Positions 34,964 through 44,834 of a stretch of 64,000 nt of DNA are shown piece after piece. The position numbers and the translations under genes are program-made. Position 1 is the first letter of the stretch. Each line of letters starts with the position of its first letter. Source of the DNA: Paenibacillus paeoniae. Its GTDB lineage: Bacteria > Bacillota > Bacilli > Paenibacillales > Paenibacillaceae. The stretch covers positions 186,001 through 250,000 of the forward strand of contig NZ_QUBQ01000006.1 of the NCBI RefSeq assembly GCF_003388735.1. Reading direction: 5' to 3'. Under the pieces are notes generated by a model that saw only the letters and a list, made by a program, of their open reading frames with translations, did not search any database and was not told the origin of the DNA.

Positions 34964-35614
34964 CTACCCTTTCTCCAATAGCTGTAAATGAATCTCGTAG
35001 AACCCGACAATATCGGTAGAGGCATACTGCTGCGCCGTCAAAAAAGAACCGTAGAAAATCGTGAACAGCACCTTGACCGCACGTTCCAGCGATATCCCAT
35101 CCTTCAGCGTTCCCGACTTCTCGGCATGCTCCATGCTGGTATGGAAGATCTTGTATAGATCGGGGGTTGAGCTCCCTATCTCTTCATGATCGGGAAAGAG
35201 AAGTCGCACCTCGGCCTCGCTTAATTCCTGCAGATGAGGGTGCATTCTCATCTCCGCCAGGAACGAGATCAGACTCGGCAGAATGCCCGGTGTAACCTTC
35301 GTCTGCTCCGCCACCTTATAGAGCAAATGCCGGATCGCATCAAAGCCCTGCTTCTTCTCCTGCTCAATCTCAATAATCCGCTCCGTCAACCAGACTCGCA
35401 TAAAGTACACGAGCACATCTTCTTTTTTGGGAAAAAACTTAAAAAACGTAACGCGCGACACTTCGGCCTGTCGACAAATGTCTTCCAGCATCACTTCATG
35501 GAACATTTTGTCTTCCATTAAGGACACGCTAGCTTCATATAAAGCAATCTTGGCTCTAGCCTTCTTGATCTCCCTTAATGAAATATCCGCTATAACCACG
35601 AGCATCATCCTCAT
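34964..35614 (-). CDS. TetR family regulator
   Basis: A one-component repressor of about 216 residues. The N-terminal helix-turn-helix shows MLEDICRQAEVSRVTFFKFFPKKEDVL near residues 41-67, and the rest is an all-helical ligand/dimer domain. It is co-transcribed with DUF4188 and probably represses the operon. The first ATG at 35614 has no clear ribosome site. A GTG five codons later lies about 9 bases after GAGG and may be the true start. A sigma-A promoter lies just upstream. Confidence 0.88.
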   Translation of the reverse strand: MRMMLVVIADISLREIKKARAKIALYEASVSLMEDKMFHEVMLEDICRQAEVSRVTFFKFFPKKEDVLVYFMRVWLTERIIEIEQEKKQGFDAIRHLLYKVAEQTKVTPGILPSLISFLAEMRMHPHLQELSEAEVRLLFPDHEEIGSSTPDLYKIFHTSMEHAEKSGTLKDGISLERAVKVLFTIFYGSFLTAQQYASTDIVGFYEIHLQLLEKG

Positions 35615-35637
35615 TTTTTCGTTAACTCATGTCAATA

Positions 35638-35666
35638 ACTTTACTTACGATAAATATTATTGTCAA
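35638..35666 (-). promoter_or_regulatory. Promoter of TetR-DUF4188 operon
   Basis: Minus strand TTGACA (35666-35661) and TAAAGT (35643-35638) are spaced by 17 bases. CAATAA beside the -35 box and TTATTG past the -10 box form an inverted repeat that could bind the TetR dimer. Confidence 0.65.
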
Positions 35667-36040
35667 CATTTATTCCAAACTTTAACAAGATTGACGTCAT
35701 TCGAACACATAGCCAACGTCTAATTAACACCACTACTCTTTTGTCTCAAACGAACCCTTTCGGATTTCTCCCATCATATCATTTGCGCAGGATTGTCCGA
35801 TACGTCGTCTCGTCTCATTCGCGCCACCTAATTTTGTCGGTATTTGTCGAACAGTCGTTATAGATTTTGTGAGCTTTATTTCATACACTCTAGGAGGCTC
35901 ATACAACGCCAAAAATCTCTGATTCATCGATTAAACATCGTCAGATTCCTTCCGGTCGTCGGTGCGAATCAAGAGTGAATGGGAACTTTTTTCATGAAAC
36001 TTGTGTCTATTTCACCTTTAAATAGTCTAATAGAAGGACG
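35667..36040. other. Intergenic region without recognised features
   Basis: About 370 bases between the divergent TetR and sigma factor genes. A 64-codon minus-strand frame (35733-35927) has no ribosome site and is not supported. No RNA or repeat was recognised. Confidence 0.5.
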
Positions 36041-36559
36041 GTGCAGGCGGAGATGGGAAAACGAGGTGATGAATTGCAGCAATTCTCTGATGTCTATCAA
36101 CAATATTCGGCTCCTGTGCATCGGTTCCTCTTATCCCTCACCCGCGATGAAGCGCTGGCGGAAGAATTGACGCAGGAGACGCTCTATCGGGCCTTTCTCC
36201 ACATCGATCGATTCAAGGGTCAGGCCTCCCTGTACGGCTGGCTGTGCCAGATTGCGAAGAACTTATATTTTAACGAATACAAGAAGAACAAACGGAGAGC
36301 GGACGAGTACGCATGGGATGAGATCGAATCAGGGGACGACTTTACCATCCGGATGCTTCAGAAGGAACAGGCCATATTCGTTCATCGCATCTTGCATGCG
36401 TTACCGGAGCCTTATAAGGAAGTGTTCACGTTGAAAGTATTCGGCGAGCTCAAATTCAGAGAAATTGCGAGCTTGTTCGGCAAAACCGAATCTTGGGCGA
36501 AAATGACCTATTACCGCGCAAAAGAGCGAATCGTAACGGAAATGGAGGCGCACCAATGA
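36041..36559 (+). CDS. ECF-type RNA polymerase sigma factor
   Basis: A 172-residue extracytoplasmic-function sigma factor. Region 2 has EELTQETLYRAFLHIDRFKG and ASLYGWLCQIAKNLYFNEYKK. Region 4 has LPEPYKEVFTLKVFGELKFREIA. It directs RNA polymerase to its own promoters when released from its partner. The start is GTG 36041 (after AAGG); ATG at 36053 is possible. It overlaps the downstream anti-sigma gene by ATGA, so the two are co-translated. Confidence 0.92.
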   Translation: MQAEMGKRGDELQQFSDVYQQYSAPVHRFLLSLTRDEALAEELTQETLYRAFLHIDRFKGQASLYGWLCQIAKNLYFNEYKKNKRRADEYAWDEIESGDDFTIRMLQKEQAIFVHRILHALPEPYKEVFTLKVFGELKFREIASLFGKTESWAKMTYYRAKERIVTEMEAHQ

Positions 36560-37443
36560 ACAATTTATGCAATATCGTATACGACTTGCTGCCGCTTTAT
36601 GTCGATGGGGAATGCTCGGCGGAGAGCCGCGCCTTTGTTGATGAGCATCTGGCAGACTGCCCGGCATGCCGGAAGAAGTGTGAGGCGATGGCGCAGCCGA
36701 TCGCAATCGATCTATCACCTGGAGAGAAAGAGATTACAAAGCAGAATGAAGGACTGAAAGAGCCACAACATCGGGACCGCGCCGCCAAAAAAGTGCTAAA
36801 GCGTATAAAGCGAAGATGGCTGCTATCCCTTGTTCCTCTGCTGCTGTTAATTCCTTTGCTGCTGCTTGGCATCAACCAGTATCGCGGTGAGGGGATCTCC
36901 TACACCAATCTCTACGATCATTATGCGGCAAGCCAATTTCTGAAGGCACTGGAGAAGCGAGATTATGATCGTGCATTCTCCTATCTCAATATGGACTTCT
37001 ATTATGACGACATTCAAGAAGGACTGAAGCACTCGGCGGACACATTGGCCTTTAAGGAAGAGGAGTTCCCGGAGTCGAGCGAGACGGACAAGAAAAATGC
37101 GCAGGACTTTATCGACAAATACGGGGACATGAGCGATGAGCAATTCTATGAGAGAAGCAAAGTGAATTTCATCGCCAATATGAAGGAGTGGGAGCAGCTA
37201 GGCCATACGCTGACGGGACATCGAGTGAAATCCTCTTATGTGAACGAATACGACGGCGTAACCAACTATAGCTTCTATCTTCATTTGACGGACGGCAAGC
37301 AGATTGTGAAATCCGGGAAAATCAGTCTGGCCGGCAATCATAAAGGAAGCTTTTATTTTACAGGCGGATCGTATTTGCCAGAAAAAGATCCTTTGACCCC
37401 CCTGCTGCTAGACCGGATATCCATCTCAGATCTGGTACAGTAG
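36556..37443 (+). CDS. Zinc-finger anti-sigma factor
   Basis: A membrane-bound anti-sigma factor of about 295 residues. The N-terminal zinc motif HLADCPAC (HxxxCxxC) binds the sigma factor in the cytosol. One hydrophobic helix lies near 90-108 (LLSLVPLLLLIPLLLLGI). The remaining ~190 residues are outside the cell and probably sense a signal; their fold was not recognised. The ATG overlaps the sigma stop by 4 bases, with GGAGG just before. Confidence 0.88.
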   Translation: MNNLCNIVYDLLPLYVDGECSAESRAFVDEHLADCPACRKKCEAMAQPIAIDLSPGEKEITKQNEGLKEPQHRDRAAKKVLKRIKRRWLLSLVPLLLLIPLLLLGINQYRGEGISYTNLYDHYAASQFLKALEKRDYDRAFSYLNMDFYYDDIQEGLKHSADTLAFKEEEFPESSETDKKNAQDFIDKYGDMSDEQFYERSKVNFIANMKEWEQLGHTLTGHRVKSSYVNEYDGVTNYSFYLHLTDGKQIVKSGKISLAGNHKGSFYFTGGSYLPEKDPLTPLLLDRISISDLVQ

Positions 37444-37479
37444 AACGATTCATCTGATTAACATTTAACCTAGTACAAC

Positions 37480-37511
37480 GAAGGCGACCATTCTCAGGAG
37501 CGGTCGCCTTC
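37480..37511 (+). terminator. Terminator after sigma/anti-sigma operon
   Basis: GAAGGCGACC and GGTCGCCTTC form a 10-bp stem about 37 bases past the stop. It also lies past the convergent DUF2812 gene and may act both ways. Confidence 0.72.
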
Positions 37512-37535
37512 ACTATTCAATCCGTTGCCGAGCCG

Positions 37536-38090
37536 TTAGATGTGCTTCTTCCCGCTCCGGTAACGATTGAGCCTGATGGAATAAGAGAGATATGGCAAGC
37601 CCGGAAAGATGAGCAGAACCAATGAGACTAAGCCGGCTATCAAACCAATCTGCCCCAATATATTGGGAATCCAGTCATTTAAACTTACACTTCGAAGAAA
37701 CAGACATACAAGGGTAACAATCAGTAGAGGAAGCGCAGTCTTGCCCGTCATTTTCTGTTCACGCTCGTACCTTTCCATAAGTGATGCCTGGTCGGTATAG
37801 ATCGGTCTAGTGCCCGGAGGAGCGCTGAAGATATGAAAGCCGTCCGTATCCGTCGAGCAAACCTTCTTCCATCCCGCCTCTTCAAATAGGGAAACGTAGT
37901 CGGCGTCAGCAGCCTCCTGATAATCTACGCTATATATGAGATCTTGCGGCTCCCCTTTTCTCAGCCTGTATCCGAATGGAGCGAAGCTCTCGAGCAGCCA
38001 GCCTTTCCGGGCATATTTCCCTAGCTTCTTCATATCGCGTACTTCTGTAAACGCCAAGCCGCCGCTGGTTACATACTTTGTTTCTGTCAT
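37536..38090 (-). CDS. DUF2812 membrane protein
   Basis: A protein of about 184 residues. The soluble N-terminal half has the DUF2812 pattern: KKLGKYARKGWLLESFAPFG, then LIYSVDYQ and WKKVCSTDTDGFHIFSAP. Two hydrophobic helices follow near 115-135 and 140-162. The start was set at ATG 38090 (MTETKY), which overlaps the PadR stop as ATGA. PadR-DUF2812 pairs recur in Firmicutes and are thought to sense membrane-active compounds; the ligand here is unknown. Confidence 0.87.
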   Translation of the reverse strand: MTETKYVTSGGLAFTEVRDMKKLGKYARKGWLLESFAPFGYRLRKGEPQDLIYSVDYQEAADADYVSLFEEAGWKKVCSTDTDGFHIFSAPPGTRPIYTDQASLMERYEREQKMTGKTALPLLIVTLVCLFLRSVSLNDWIPNILGQIGLIAGLVSLVLLIFPGLPYLSYSIRLNRYRSGKKHI

Positions 38091-38428
38091 CTTTCTATCA
38101 CTCCCTTTAGTTGAAAAATGGTCTCCGCATGGCGAACCATATCCTTGCGCCACTCTACGTTTTTCCTCAGTAGCTCCATCCCCTTGGCGGTAGCCGCATA
38201 AGTCTTGCGCTTGTCATCATCGTCGTCGAACAACTCTATAAGTCCGGCAGCCAACAGCTTCTTGATCGTGGTATACATAGAGGCCGGCCCCACCGTCAGG
38301 CGTTGATTGGTCATCGACTCAATCGACTGCATAATTAAATATCCGTGCTTAGGCTCGACAACGGACAGCAAAATGTAGAACGCCGTATCCGTCAGCTCGC
38401 CCATCTCCAAAGAATCATTTCGCGGCAA
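38087..38428 (-). CDS. PadR family transcriptional regulator
   Basis: A 113-residue winged-helix repressor. The core reads DTAFYILLSVVEPKHGYLIM, then LTVGPASMYTTIKKLLAAGLI, as in PadR. The start codon is probably TTG 38428, 7 bases after AGGGGG; ATG at MGELTD is possible. Two palindromes (38444-38460 and 38477-38491) lie just upstream and are the likely operator. It is translationally coupled to DUF2812. Confidence 0.9.
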   Translation of the reverse strand: MPRNDSLEMGELTDTAFYILLSVVEPKHGYLIMQSIESMTNQRLTVGPASMYTTIKKLLAAGLIELFDDDDDKRKTYAATAKGMELLRKNVEWRKDMVRHAETIFQLKGVIER

Positions 38429-38443
38429 ATCGCAACCCCCTTT

Positions 38444-38491
38444 ATATCATTAAACGATATATCATTAAATGTAGTGTATCGTTAAACGATA
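38444..38491. promoter_or_regulatory. Twin palindromic operator of PadR-DUF2812
   Basis: ATATCATTaAACGATAT (38444-38460) and TATCGTTaAACGATA (38477-38491) share a core, and their centres are 32 bases apart, about three helix turns. They lie between the PadR start and the upstream gene, so PadR autoregulation is likely. Confidence 0.6.
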
Positions 38492-38621
38492 TACGTGTCA
38501 ATAGAACTCTTTTCACCGATTCCAAAACCTGTTTTTTTGGTATCGCTATGCTATTATAGGAGTACCTTTTTTTCGGAATGAACAACCTATCATCAACCAA
38601 ACAATGGGGGCTGAATGACTT

Positions 38622-39530
38622 ATGAGAATCGCATTTATCGGACTAGGCACGATGGGCAAACCGATGGCTATGCATCTTCAACGCGCAGGACATACGCTGG
38701 CTGTCTATAACCGCAACCGCGACAGAGCGCGAGACTTTGAGCAATTGGAATCGGTCACGATTGTATCGACTCCGAAGGAAGCAGCCGGGCAAGCGGATAT
38801 CGTCTTCACGATGCTGACGGATGATTCGGTGGTGGAAACTGTATATTTGGGGGAGAACGGCATTTTATCCGCATGTACGGATGATGCATTCGGCACGCCG
38901 AAGATTGTTGTGGATTGCAGTACGATCTACCCGGATACGACTAAAATGCTGGCAGAGCGTCTCGCTGCTGTTGGTGTAGATATGCTTGATGCCCCCGTAG
39001 CTGGAAGCGAGCCGAGTGCTATCGAGGGCATATTAACGTTCATCGTCGGGGGCAAGCAAGAAGCTTACGAGACATGCCTGCCGCTATTTGAATTGATGGG
39101 TAGAAAAGCTCTCTACATGGGGCCGAGCGGAACGGGGGCCAATGCGAAGCTGGCAAACAATCTGATCGTCGCTGCCAATATAGCAGCACTGGCAGAGGGG
39201 ATGTCTATCGTTCAGAAGTCCGGCGGCAACCCCGAGTTGTTCCTTGAGATACTTGCAGGCGGGGGAGCTCGCAGCGCCGCCGCGGAGGTGAAAGGTCCCC
39301 GCATCCTGAACCGCGACTTCTCGCCTCAATTCATGGCTCAGCTGATGTTCAAGGACGTGAAGTTAGCAGGCCGACTTGCCCAATCGCTGCAAGTACCTTC
39401 TCCCATCCAAGCGACTGTTCAACAGCTATTCCAAATTACGTGCAACAACGGACTCGGCGAAGAAGACTTAAGCGCTGTCGTGAAATGCTACGAGTCGTGG
39501 ATTGGGGAGAAAGTGGAGAGAAATAGTTAA
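38622..39530 (+). CDS. 3-hydroxyisobutyrate dehydrogenase-family oxidoreductase
   Basis: A 302-residue NAD(P)-dependent beta-hydroxyacid dehydrogenase. The N-terminal FIGLGTMGKPMA is the nucleotide-binding loop. DAPVAGSEPSA is the substrate-binding signature, and the catalytic Lys lies in GTGANAKLANN. It may act on a small beta-hydroxyacid or serve as an imine or succinic semialdehyde reductase; substrate is not known. The start follows GGGGGC by 10 bases. A perfect terminator follows. Confidence 0.9.
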   Translation: MRIAFIGLGTMGKPMAMHLQRAGHTLAVYNRNRDRARDFEQLESVTIVSTPKEAAGQADIVFTMLTDDSVVETVYLGENGILSACTDDAFGTPKIVVDCSTIYPDTTKMLAERLAAVGVDMLDAPVAGSEPSAIEGILTFIVGGKQEAYETCLPLFELMGRKALYMGPSGTGANAKLANNLIVAANIAALAEGMSIVQKSGGNPELFLEILAGGGARSAAAEVKGPRILNRDFSPQFMAQLMFKDVKLAGRLAQSLQVPSPIQATVQQLFQITCNNGLGEEDLSAVVKCYESWIGEKVERNS

Positions 39531-39534
39531 GTGG

Positions 39535-39572
39535 ATGCCAAGACCATTCGATCGTTCGAATGGTCTTGGCAT
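39535..39572 (+). terminator. Terminator after beta-hydroxyacid dehydrogenase
   Basis: A perfect 38-base inverted repeat (ATGCCAAGACCATTCGA and its complement) followed by CTTTTATTTT. It separates the gene from the trailing end of CRISPR array 2. Confidence 0.9.
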
Positions 39573-39600
39573 CTTTTATTTTGAGCATAAACAATTGAGT

Positions 39601-42600
39601 ATTTTAATCTACAAACCCGCGTGGGGTGCGACTTTATATCAAACACCGGAATTTCTAGACATTATTAGTTCAATTCACGCACCCGCGTGGGGTGCGACTT
39701 AATCTGGCAGTTCATGTAGACTGTCAACTTTATTTCAATCCACGCACCCGCGTAGGGTGCGACAAGTGCGCATATGTGGCCCCATGACAAGGGCTGAGAT
39801 TTCAATCCACGCACCTGCGTAGGGTGCGACTAACGCACTTGGCGTATCGATTGACCAACTGGTATTTCAATCCACGCACCCGCGTAGGATGCGACTAAAG
39901 CCTACTGGGATTGTTCATGTGATTGCGGGATTTCAATCCACGCACCCGCGTAGGGTGCGACGAGCAGATCGGACGACGACTCACCCAATCGCTTATTTCA
40001 ATCCACGCACCCGCGCAGGGTGCGACGCTGTTCCTAACCCAAAAAACAAGACCTAAACCCATTTCAATCCACGCACCCGCGTAGGGTGCGACGTATGTAA
40101 TATAGCAGGCATAAGTATTGAGTATATTTCAATCCACGCACCCGCGTAGGGTGCGACTTACACTTCCTATTTCTTTTTGTAATTCCTTTAATTTCAATCC
40201 ACGCACCCGCGTAGGGTGCGACCAGCAAATGGATACCCTCAACGGATCGATTGAGATTTCAATCCACGCACCCGCGTAGGGTGCGACTCAACCATTTGGA
40301 CGGTGTGACTTGTTGAAAAATATTTCAATCCACGCACCCGCGTAGGGTGCGACGAGCTCATTCAAAAAACAAAAAAACAGATCGAGATTTCAATCCACGC
40401 ACCCGCGTAGGGTGCGACCCTCTTTCAAAGCGGCTAAACTTTTATCCGAATATTTCAATCCACGCACCCGCGTAGGGTGCGACGATTGATCTCGTTGATC
40501 GAGACAAGCGCCTTATCATTTCAATCCACGCACCCGCGTAGGGTGCGACCTATGAGTATAGCCAGGCGCAAGCACTAGGCCCGATTTCAATCCACGCACC
40601 CGCGTAGGGTGCGACTTCATCACTACCAGGTAAAACATCACCTTCATTTATTTCAATCCACGCACCCGCGTAGGGTGCGACTACGTGTTGAACTTCGCTC
40701 TTGTAGATCCAAGAAATTTCAATCCACGCACCCGCGTAGGGTGCGACGCATATTGGCAATTGATGCAGGCGGGCATGAGACATTTCAATCCACGCACCCG
40801 CGTAGGGTGCGACGTACCTCTCGGTGACCTCAATACTTTGTTGCCGATTTCAATCCACGCACCCGCGTAGGGTGCGACATAGACCTTCTCGCGACATATC
40901 CGCAGCATGGATTTCAATCCACGCACCCGCGTAGGGTGCGACTCCAGCTCAATAGATTCTGTATGGTCCAATCGCCATTTCAATCCACGCACCCGCGTAG
41001 GGTGCGACTTTCTATAGGACTATTATCTACCATACCCCATATTATTTCAATCCACGCACCCGCGTAGGGTGCGACTTACCCCGTCCTTTGCCTCTGCTCC
41101 GGCATTACCATTTCAATCCACGCACCCGCGTAGGGTGCGACCTTCATCACCTTCAGTGGATCAGGTCAACTGACAATTTCAATCCACGCACCCGCGTAGG
41201 GTGCGACGTTCGTCAACCGTCATCACCGCGACAAAATCATAATTTCAATCCACGCACCCGCGTAGGGTGCGACAGGGCGTGGACGCTTATGTCACTGGAG
41301 AGTTTAAATTTCAATCCACGCACCCGCGTAGGGTGCGACCGACGCCTTCCAGCTCCGCATAAACTTCCTTTTTATTTCAATCCACGCACCCGCGTAGGGT
41401 GCGACCCCGGCGTCGTGCCGAGCGTTAATCATCAATATCATTTCAATCCACGCACCCGCGTAGGGTGCGACAAGGAAGGTGAGACCTGGTGAGCCGAGCT
41501 GAATTGATTTCAATCCACGCACCCGCGTAGGGTGCGACGTTGTGTCCGCTGCAGGGAGATCAGGAGCACGCGATTTCAATCCACGCACCCGCGTAGGGTG
41601 CGACCACTCAGCTCTAGCCGTTTTTTTTGTTTTCGGAATTTCAATCCACGCACCCGCGTAGGGTGCGACTGAATTTGTGCAGTTGACATTATTTTAAAGA
41701 GGTATTTCAATCCACGCACCCGCGTAGGGTGCGACCTGTGGTCGGGATCGGTACGGCTTGGCCGCGCAATTTCAATCCACGCACCCGCGTAGGGTGCGAC
41801 CAACGGGTGGAAGCTCCAGCAAGAGCGCGTCCAAATTTCAATCCACGCACCCGCGTAGGGTGCGACCCAGTTTTCATTGAGATCAATGTCTGATTCTTGA
41901 AATTTCAATCCACGCACCCGCGTAGGGTGCGACGAGGATCTACATTCTTTCGTTCCAGTAGCCGAAATTTCAATCCACGCACCCGCGTAGGGTGCGACAG
42001 TCCGGCTGCGCCTTGGCCGTAAAGCGTCCAGTATTTCAATCCACGCACCCGCGTAGGGTGCGACTGGGGACGGAAGATGGGTTCAACAGTTGTGATTAAA
42101 TTTCAATCCACGCACCCGCGTAGGGTGCGACTTGATGGATCAGTATTTGTCTGATGATGCTATAGATTTCAATCCACGCACCCGCGTAGGGTGCGACCTT
42201 TTTCGGCATCAAGGCACGGGGGGACGCCGGAATTTCAATCCACGCACCCGCGTAGGGTGCGACTACGAGAGTGATCGGCCAGCAAGGCTAAATCGGATTT
42301 CAATCCACGCACCCGCGTAGGGTGCGACGGATGGCCGTAGGGTTGTCGCCGTTTGCTGCTCTAATTTCAATCCACGCACCCGCGTAGGGTGCGACAGGCT
42401 ACGTCAAGCGTCTTGTTCAGAGGGATATGATTTCAATCCACGCACCCGCGTAGGGTGCGACTACGGAGTTGCAAGAGAATAATAGGATATTAAGAATTTC
42501 AATCCACGCACCCGCGTAGGGTGCGACTCATGGATTTGAATGATCAGGCTACCACGCAAATATTTCAATCCACGCACCCGCGTAGGGTGCGACGTAACGG

Positions 42601-42659
42601 TAGATTCGTAGTTGTAGGAGATAAGGGATTTCAATCCACGCACCCGCGTAGGGTGCGAC
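39601..42659 (-). CRISPR. CRISPR array 2 (type I-C repeat, 46 spacers)
   Basis: Forty-seven repeats of 32 bp. The first two from the left (39601, 39667) are degenerate. Repeats at 39799, 39864 and 39995 carry single changes, and those nearer the right are identical. This decay marks the left as the old end and places the leader on the right, beside cas2. Spacers are 33-36 bp. The spacer at 41867-41901 has a sibling in array 4. Confidence 0.98.
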
Positions 42660-42849
42660 AGCGATTTATGATGTATTTCGTCAAAATAACGACTTATTCA
42701 ATCATAAATCATAACTATTATACCAATAAAGATAAAACTGGCTGAAAAAACTTCTTTTCCTAACTATCCAGTGTCTTGCCGACGCTCAAAATTGGTGCGA
42801 ATCCCCCAGGGATTTCATGTGCGCTTCCCATTCGCACCAGAATATCGCA
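42660..42849 (-). promoter_or_regulatory. CRISPR leader 2
   Basis: The leader between cas2 and array 2. AGCGATTT adjoins the first repeat, and the shared element lies at 42794-42838 (GGTGCGAATCCCCC ... ATTCGCACC). The body is AT-rich. Confidence 0.85.
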
Positions 42850-43137
42850 CTAGAATATGAGCGGGCCCTCCACATCCAATGAGGCTTTTGCACCGATATG
42901 CTCAACCTTGTTTTTATACTGATTGCCTAGCTGATAGAATCTCAGACTATCCTCATCTTGATCAATAATATCCATCAACTGTAATTTTAATGAGGTGAAT
43001 TGAGCCGCGTCTACTACACATTCAAACACAGAGTTTTGAACACGTTGTCCGTAATTCTGACATATTTTCGAGACTTGTCTTAATCGCCTCTGGCCCGTAC
43101 TTGTCACTGTTCTGACATCATACGTAATGAGCACCAT
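42850..43137 (-). CDS. cas2: CRISPR-associated endonuclease Cas2 (type I-C)
   Basis: A 95-residue ferredoxin-fold subunit of the Cas1-Cas2 integrase, which inserts new spacers at the leader end of arrays. MVLITYDVRTVTSTGQRRLR carries the strand-1 Asp, and the C-terminal beta strand region is typical. The ATG at 43137 follows cas1 by 12 bases; a TTG one codon upstream is possible. It is the last gene of the cas operon, next to leader 2. Confidence 0.95.
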   Translation of the reverse strand: MVLITYDVRTVTSTGQRRLRQVSKICQNYGQRVQNSVFECVVDAAQFTSLKLQLMDIIDQDEDSLRFYQLGNQYKNKVEHIGAKASLDVEGPLIF

Positions 43138-43149
43138 CAATTCAATCGC

Positions 43150-44181
43150 CTACTTCCACAGGAAAGGTGGATATTCGTCCAAATCTTGACGTAAATACCG
43201 TGCCAGTAATAGGGCCTGCACATGCGGGACAAGCCCCCAAGAGATCTTTTCGCCCAAATAGGGATGAGTGATCTTGTCCTGCTTCTTAGCTTGCCATGCG
43301 GTCAGAAACTTTTTCCGAGCTTCATCAGTTAATAAAACGGCACCGTTCTCCTTTTCCTGAAAATCATGCTTATCCAGCATCTTCTTGTTAATTAAAGACA
43401 GTACAAATTTGTCCGCAAACACCCCACGCAACTCTTCCATTAAATCCAGTGCCATAGACGCTCGTCCCGGTCGGTCGCGATGTAAGAAGCCGACATATGA
43501 ATCCAATCCCACACCTTCAAGCGCAGCTGCTGTATCCTTGGCAAGTAAGGAATAGGCGAAGGACAGCAGCGCGTTCACACGATCCAGAGGAGGCCTACGC
43601 GAGCGGGTGCGGAAATAGAAGTCTTCCTTCTGCTGCAAAATCATATGATTGAACAGCTTGTTATATGTTACAGCTGCTTGACCTTCTAACCCTCGCAGTC
43701 TCTCCAAATCTTCGCAAACTCTAACTTCCTTCATCAGTGCAGATAACTGCTGGGAAGCTGCCTTAAATTCGGCAACATCAATTCGCATGGCGTAATCTCT
43801 TGTCGTACGCTCCAGCATCCACTTATGATTGTAGATCTTCCCAATAATGAAATTGCGAGCGATCATCGCCGACGAAGCTTCATTCTCCGACAAAAGATAC
43901 TGTCTCTTGCGCAGCACAACGTTGCCGTTGCTCTCACCAATGACTCTCGCCAGAAAACGTCCGTTCATTGTCATAAAGACTAATGAGATATTGCGCTCCG
44001 CACAATATCCCATTAGCGCCGGGCTGGCTCCCGTATAACCAAACGCTACGACAGAATCCAGATTATGGAGCGGCATACGCGCCAGCTTCTCCTGCTCCTT
44101 CAATAAAACAATATTGTCCCCATCCAAAGATAAATAGACATCCGGTTGCGTGACATATAAGGTGTTCAGAAGCTTCTTCAT
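43150..44181 (-). CDS. cas1: CRISPR-associated integrase Cas1 (type I-C)
   Basis: The 343-residue catalytic subunit of spacer integration. The N-terminal beta domain (TQPDVYLSLDGDNIVLL) and the helical active-site domain are present, with Glu in GLEGQAAVTYN and the His/Asp pair in GFLHRDRPGRASMALDLMEE. The start overlaps the cas4 stop by 4 bases. It acts with Cas2 and Cas4. Confidence 0.97.
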   Translation of the reverse strand: MKKLLNTLYVTQPDVYLSLDGDNIVLLKEQEKLARMPLHNLDSVVAFGYTGASPALMGYCAERNISLVFMTMNGRFLARVIGESNGNVVLRKRQYLLSENEASSAMIARNFIIGKIYNHKWMLERTTRDYAMRIDVAEFKAASQQLSALMKEVRVCEDLERLRGLEGQAAVTYNKLFNHMILQQKEDFYFRTRSRRPPLDRVNALLSFAYSLLAKDTAAALEGVGLDSYVGFLHRDRPGRASMALDLMEELRGVFADKFVLSLINKKMLDKHDFQEKENGAVLLTDEARKKFLTAWQAKKQDKITHPYLGEKISWGLVPHVQALLLARYLRQDLDEYPPFLWK

Positions 44182-44834
44182 TCCACGATTTTCCCTTCAA
44201 CGTAGCTTTTGACGGAACGCTTGTTCATCAGCTCCGGTACACAAATATGCTGCAAAGAACAGCTCCGGCAAAAAGCACCCGTTTTCACTTTCGGCGTATG
44301 GCGACGCTTGTAATAATCCTGCATCTCGCTTACGATCGACCTGACCCTCTGCTTCCATTCAGAAGTAATTGGTATCTCAACCCGGTGCTTAATCTCATTG
44401 TAAAACAAGTATCCGACCCCAACCTCGCACAGCAGCATCTCTTCCAGACATATCGCCTGGGCCACCAACTGCACAATGTCCTCCTCGCCTGTCTTTGGCT
44501 TGCCGCGCTTATATTCGACAGGATACGGAAGATAGGTTCCTTCCGAACCGTGAATGGCAACGCCGCGCTCATCTCGAATGAACTCAACGACATCGCACAC
44601 TCCTGTCAGACCAAGCTCACTTGATCTGACAGGCATCCCTCTTACAATAAGCTTATCTCCACGCTTCTCTCTAATAAACGGTTGATCCGCCTTCCGATGA
44701 AGATGCTGCCCTTCGACCGTCTTGACGTTCTCTTCCCACTGCTGCTCAATATGAATAATTGCCCACTGTCGCTTGCAAAATTGAAAGTGTTGGATACCGG
44801 ACAACAACAGCTCGTGATCTTCGTTAGATCCCAT
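44178..44834 (-). CDS. cas4: CRISPR-associated exonuclease Cas4
   Basis: A 218-residue RecB-type nuclease that trims prespacers and helps define PAM and orientation during adaptation. Iron-sulfur ligands are seen in FCKRQW and in CRSCSLQHIC, and the RecB motif in YPVEYKRGKP. It overlaps cas7 by 11 bases and cas1 by 4, so the adaptation genes are co-translated with the Cascade genes. Confidence 0.96.
   Translation of the reverse strand: MGSNEDHELLLSGIQHFQFCKRQWAIIHIEQQWEENVKTVEGQHLHRKADQPFIREKRGDKLIVRGMPVRSSELGLTGVCDVVEFIRDERGVAIHGSEGTYLPYPVEYKRGKPKTGEEDIVQLVAQAICLEEMLLCEVGVGYLFYNEIKHRVEIPITSEWKQRVRSIVSEMQDYYKRRHTPKVKTGAFCRSCSLQHICVPELMNKRSVKSYVEGKIVE

Noticed and set aside
35733-35927. 64-codon minus-strand frame between TetR and sigma genes
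   Set aside because: No ribosome binding site and no recognisable protein pattern; treated as non-coding.
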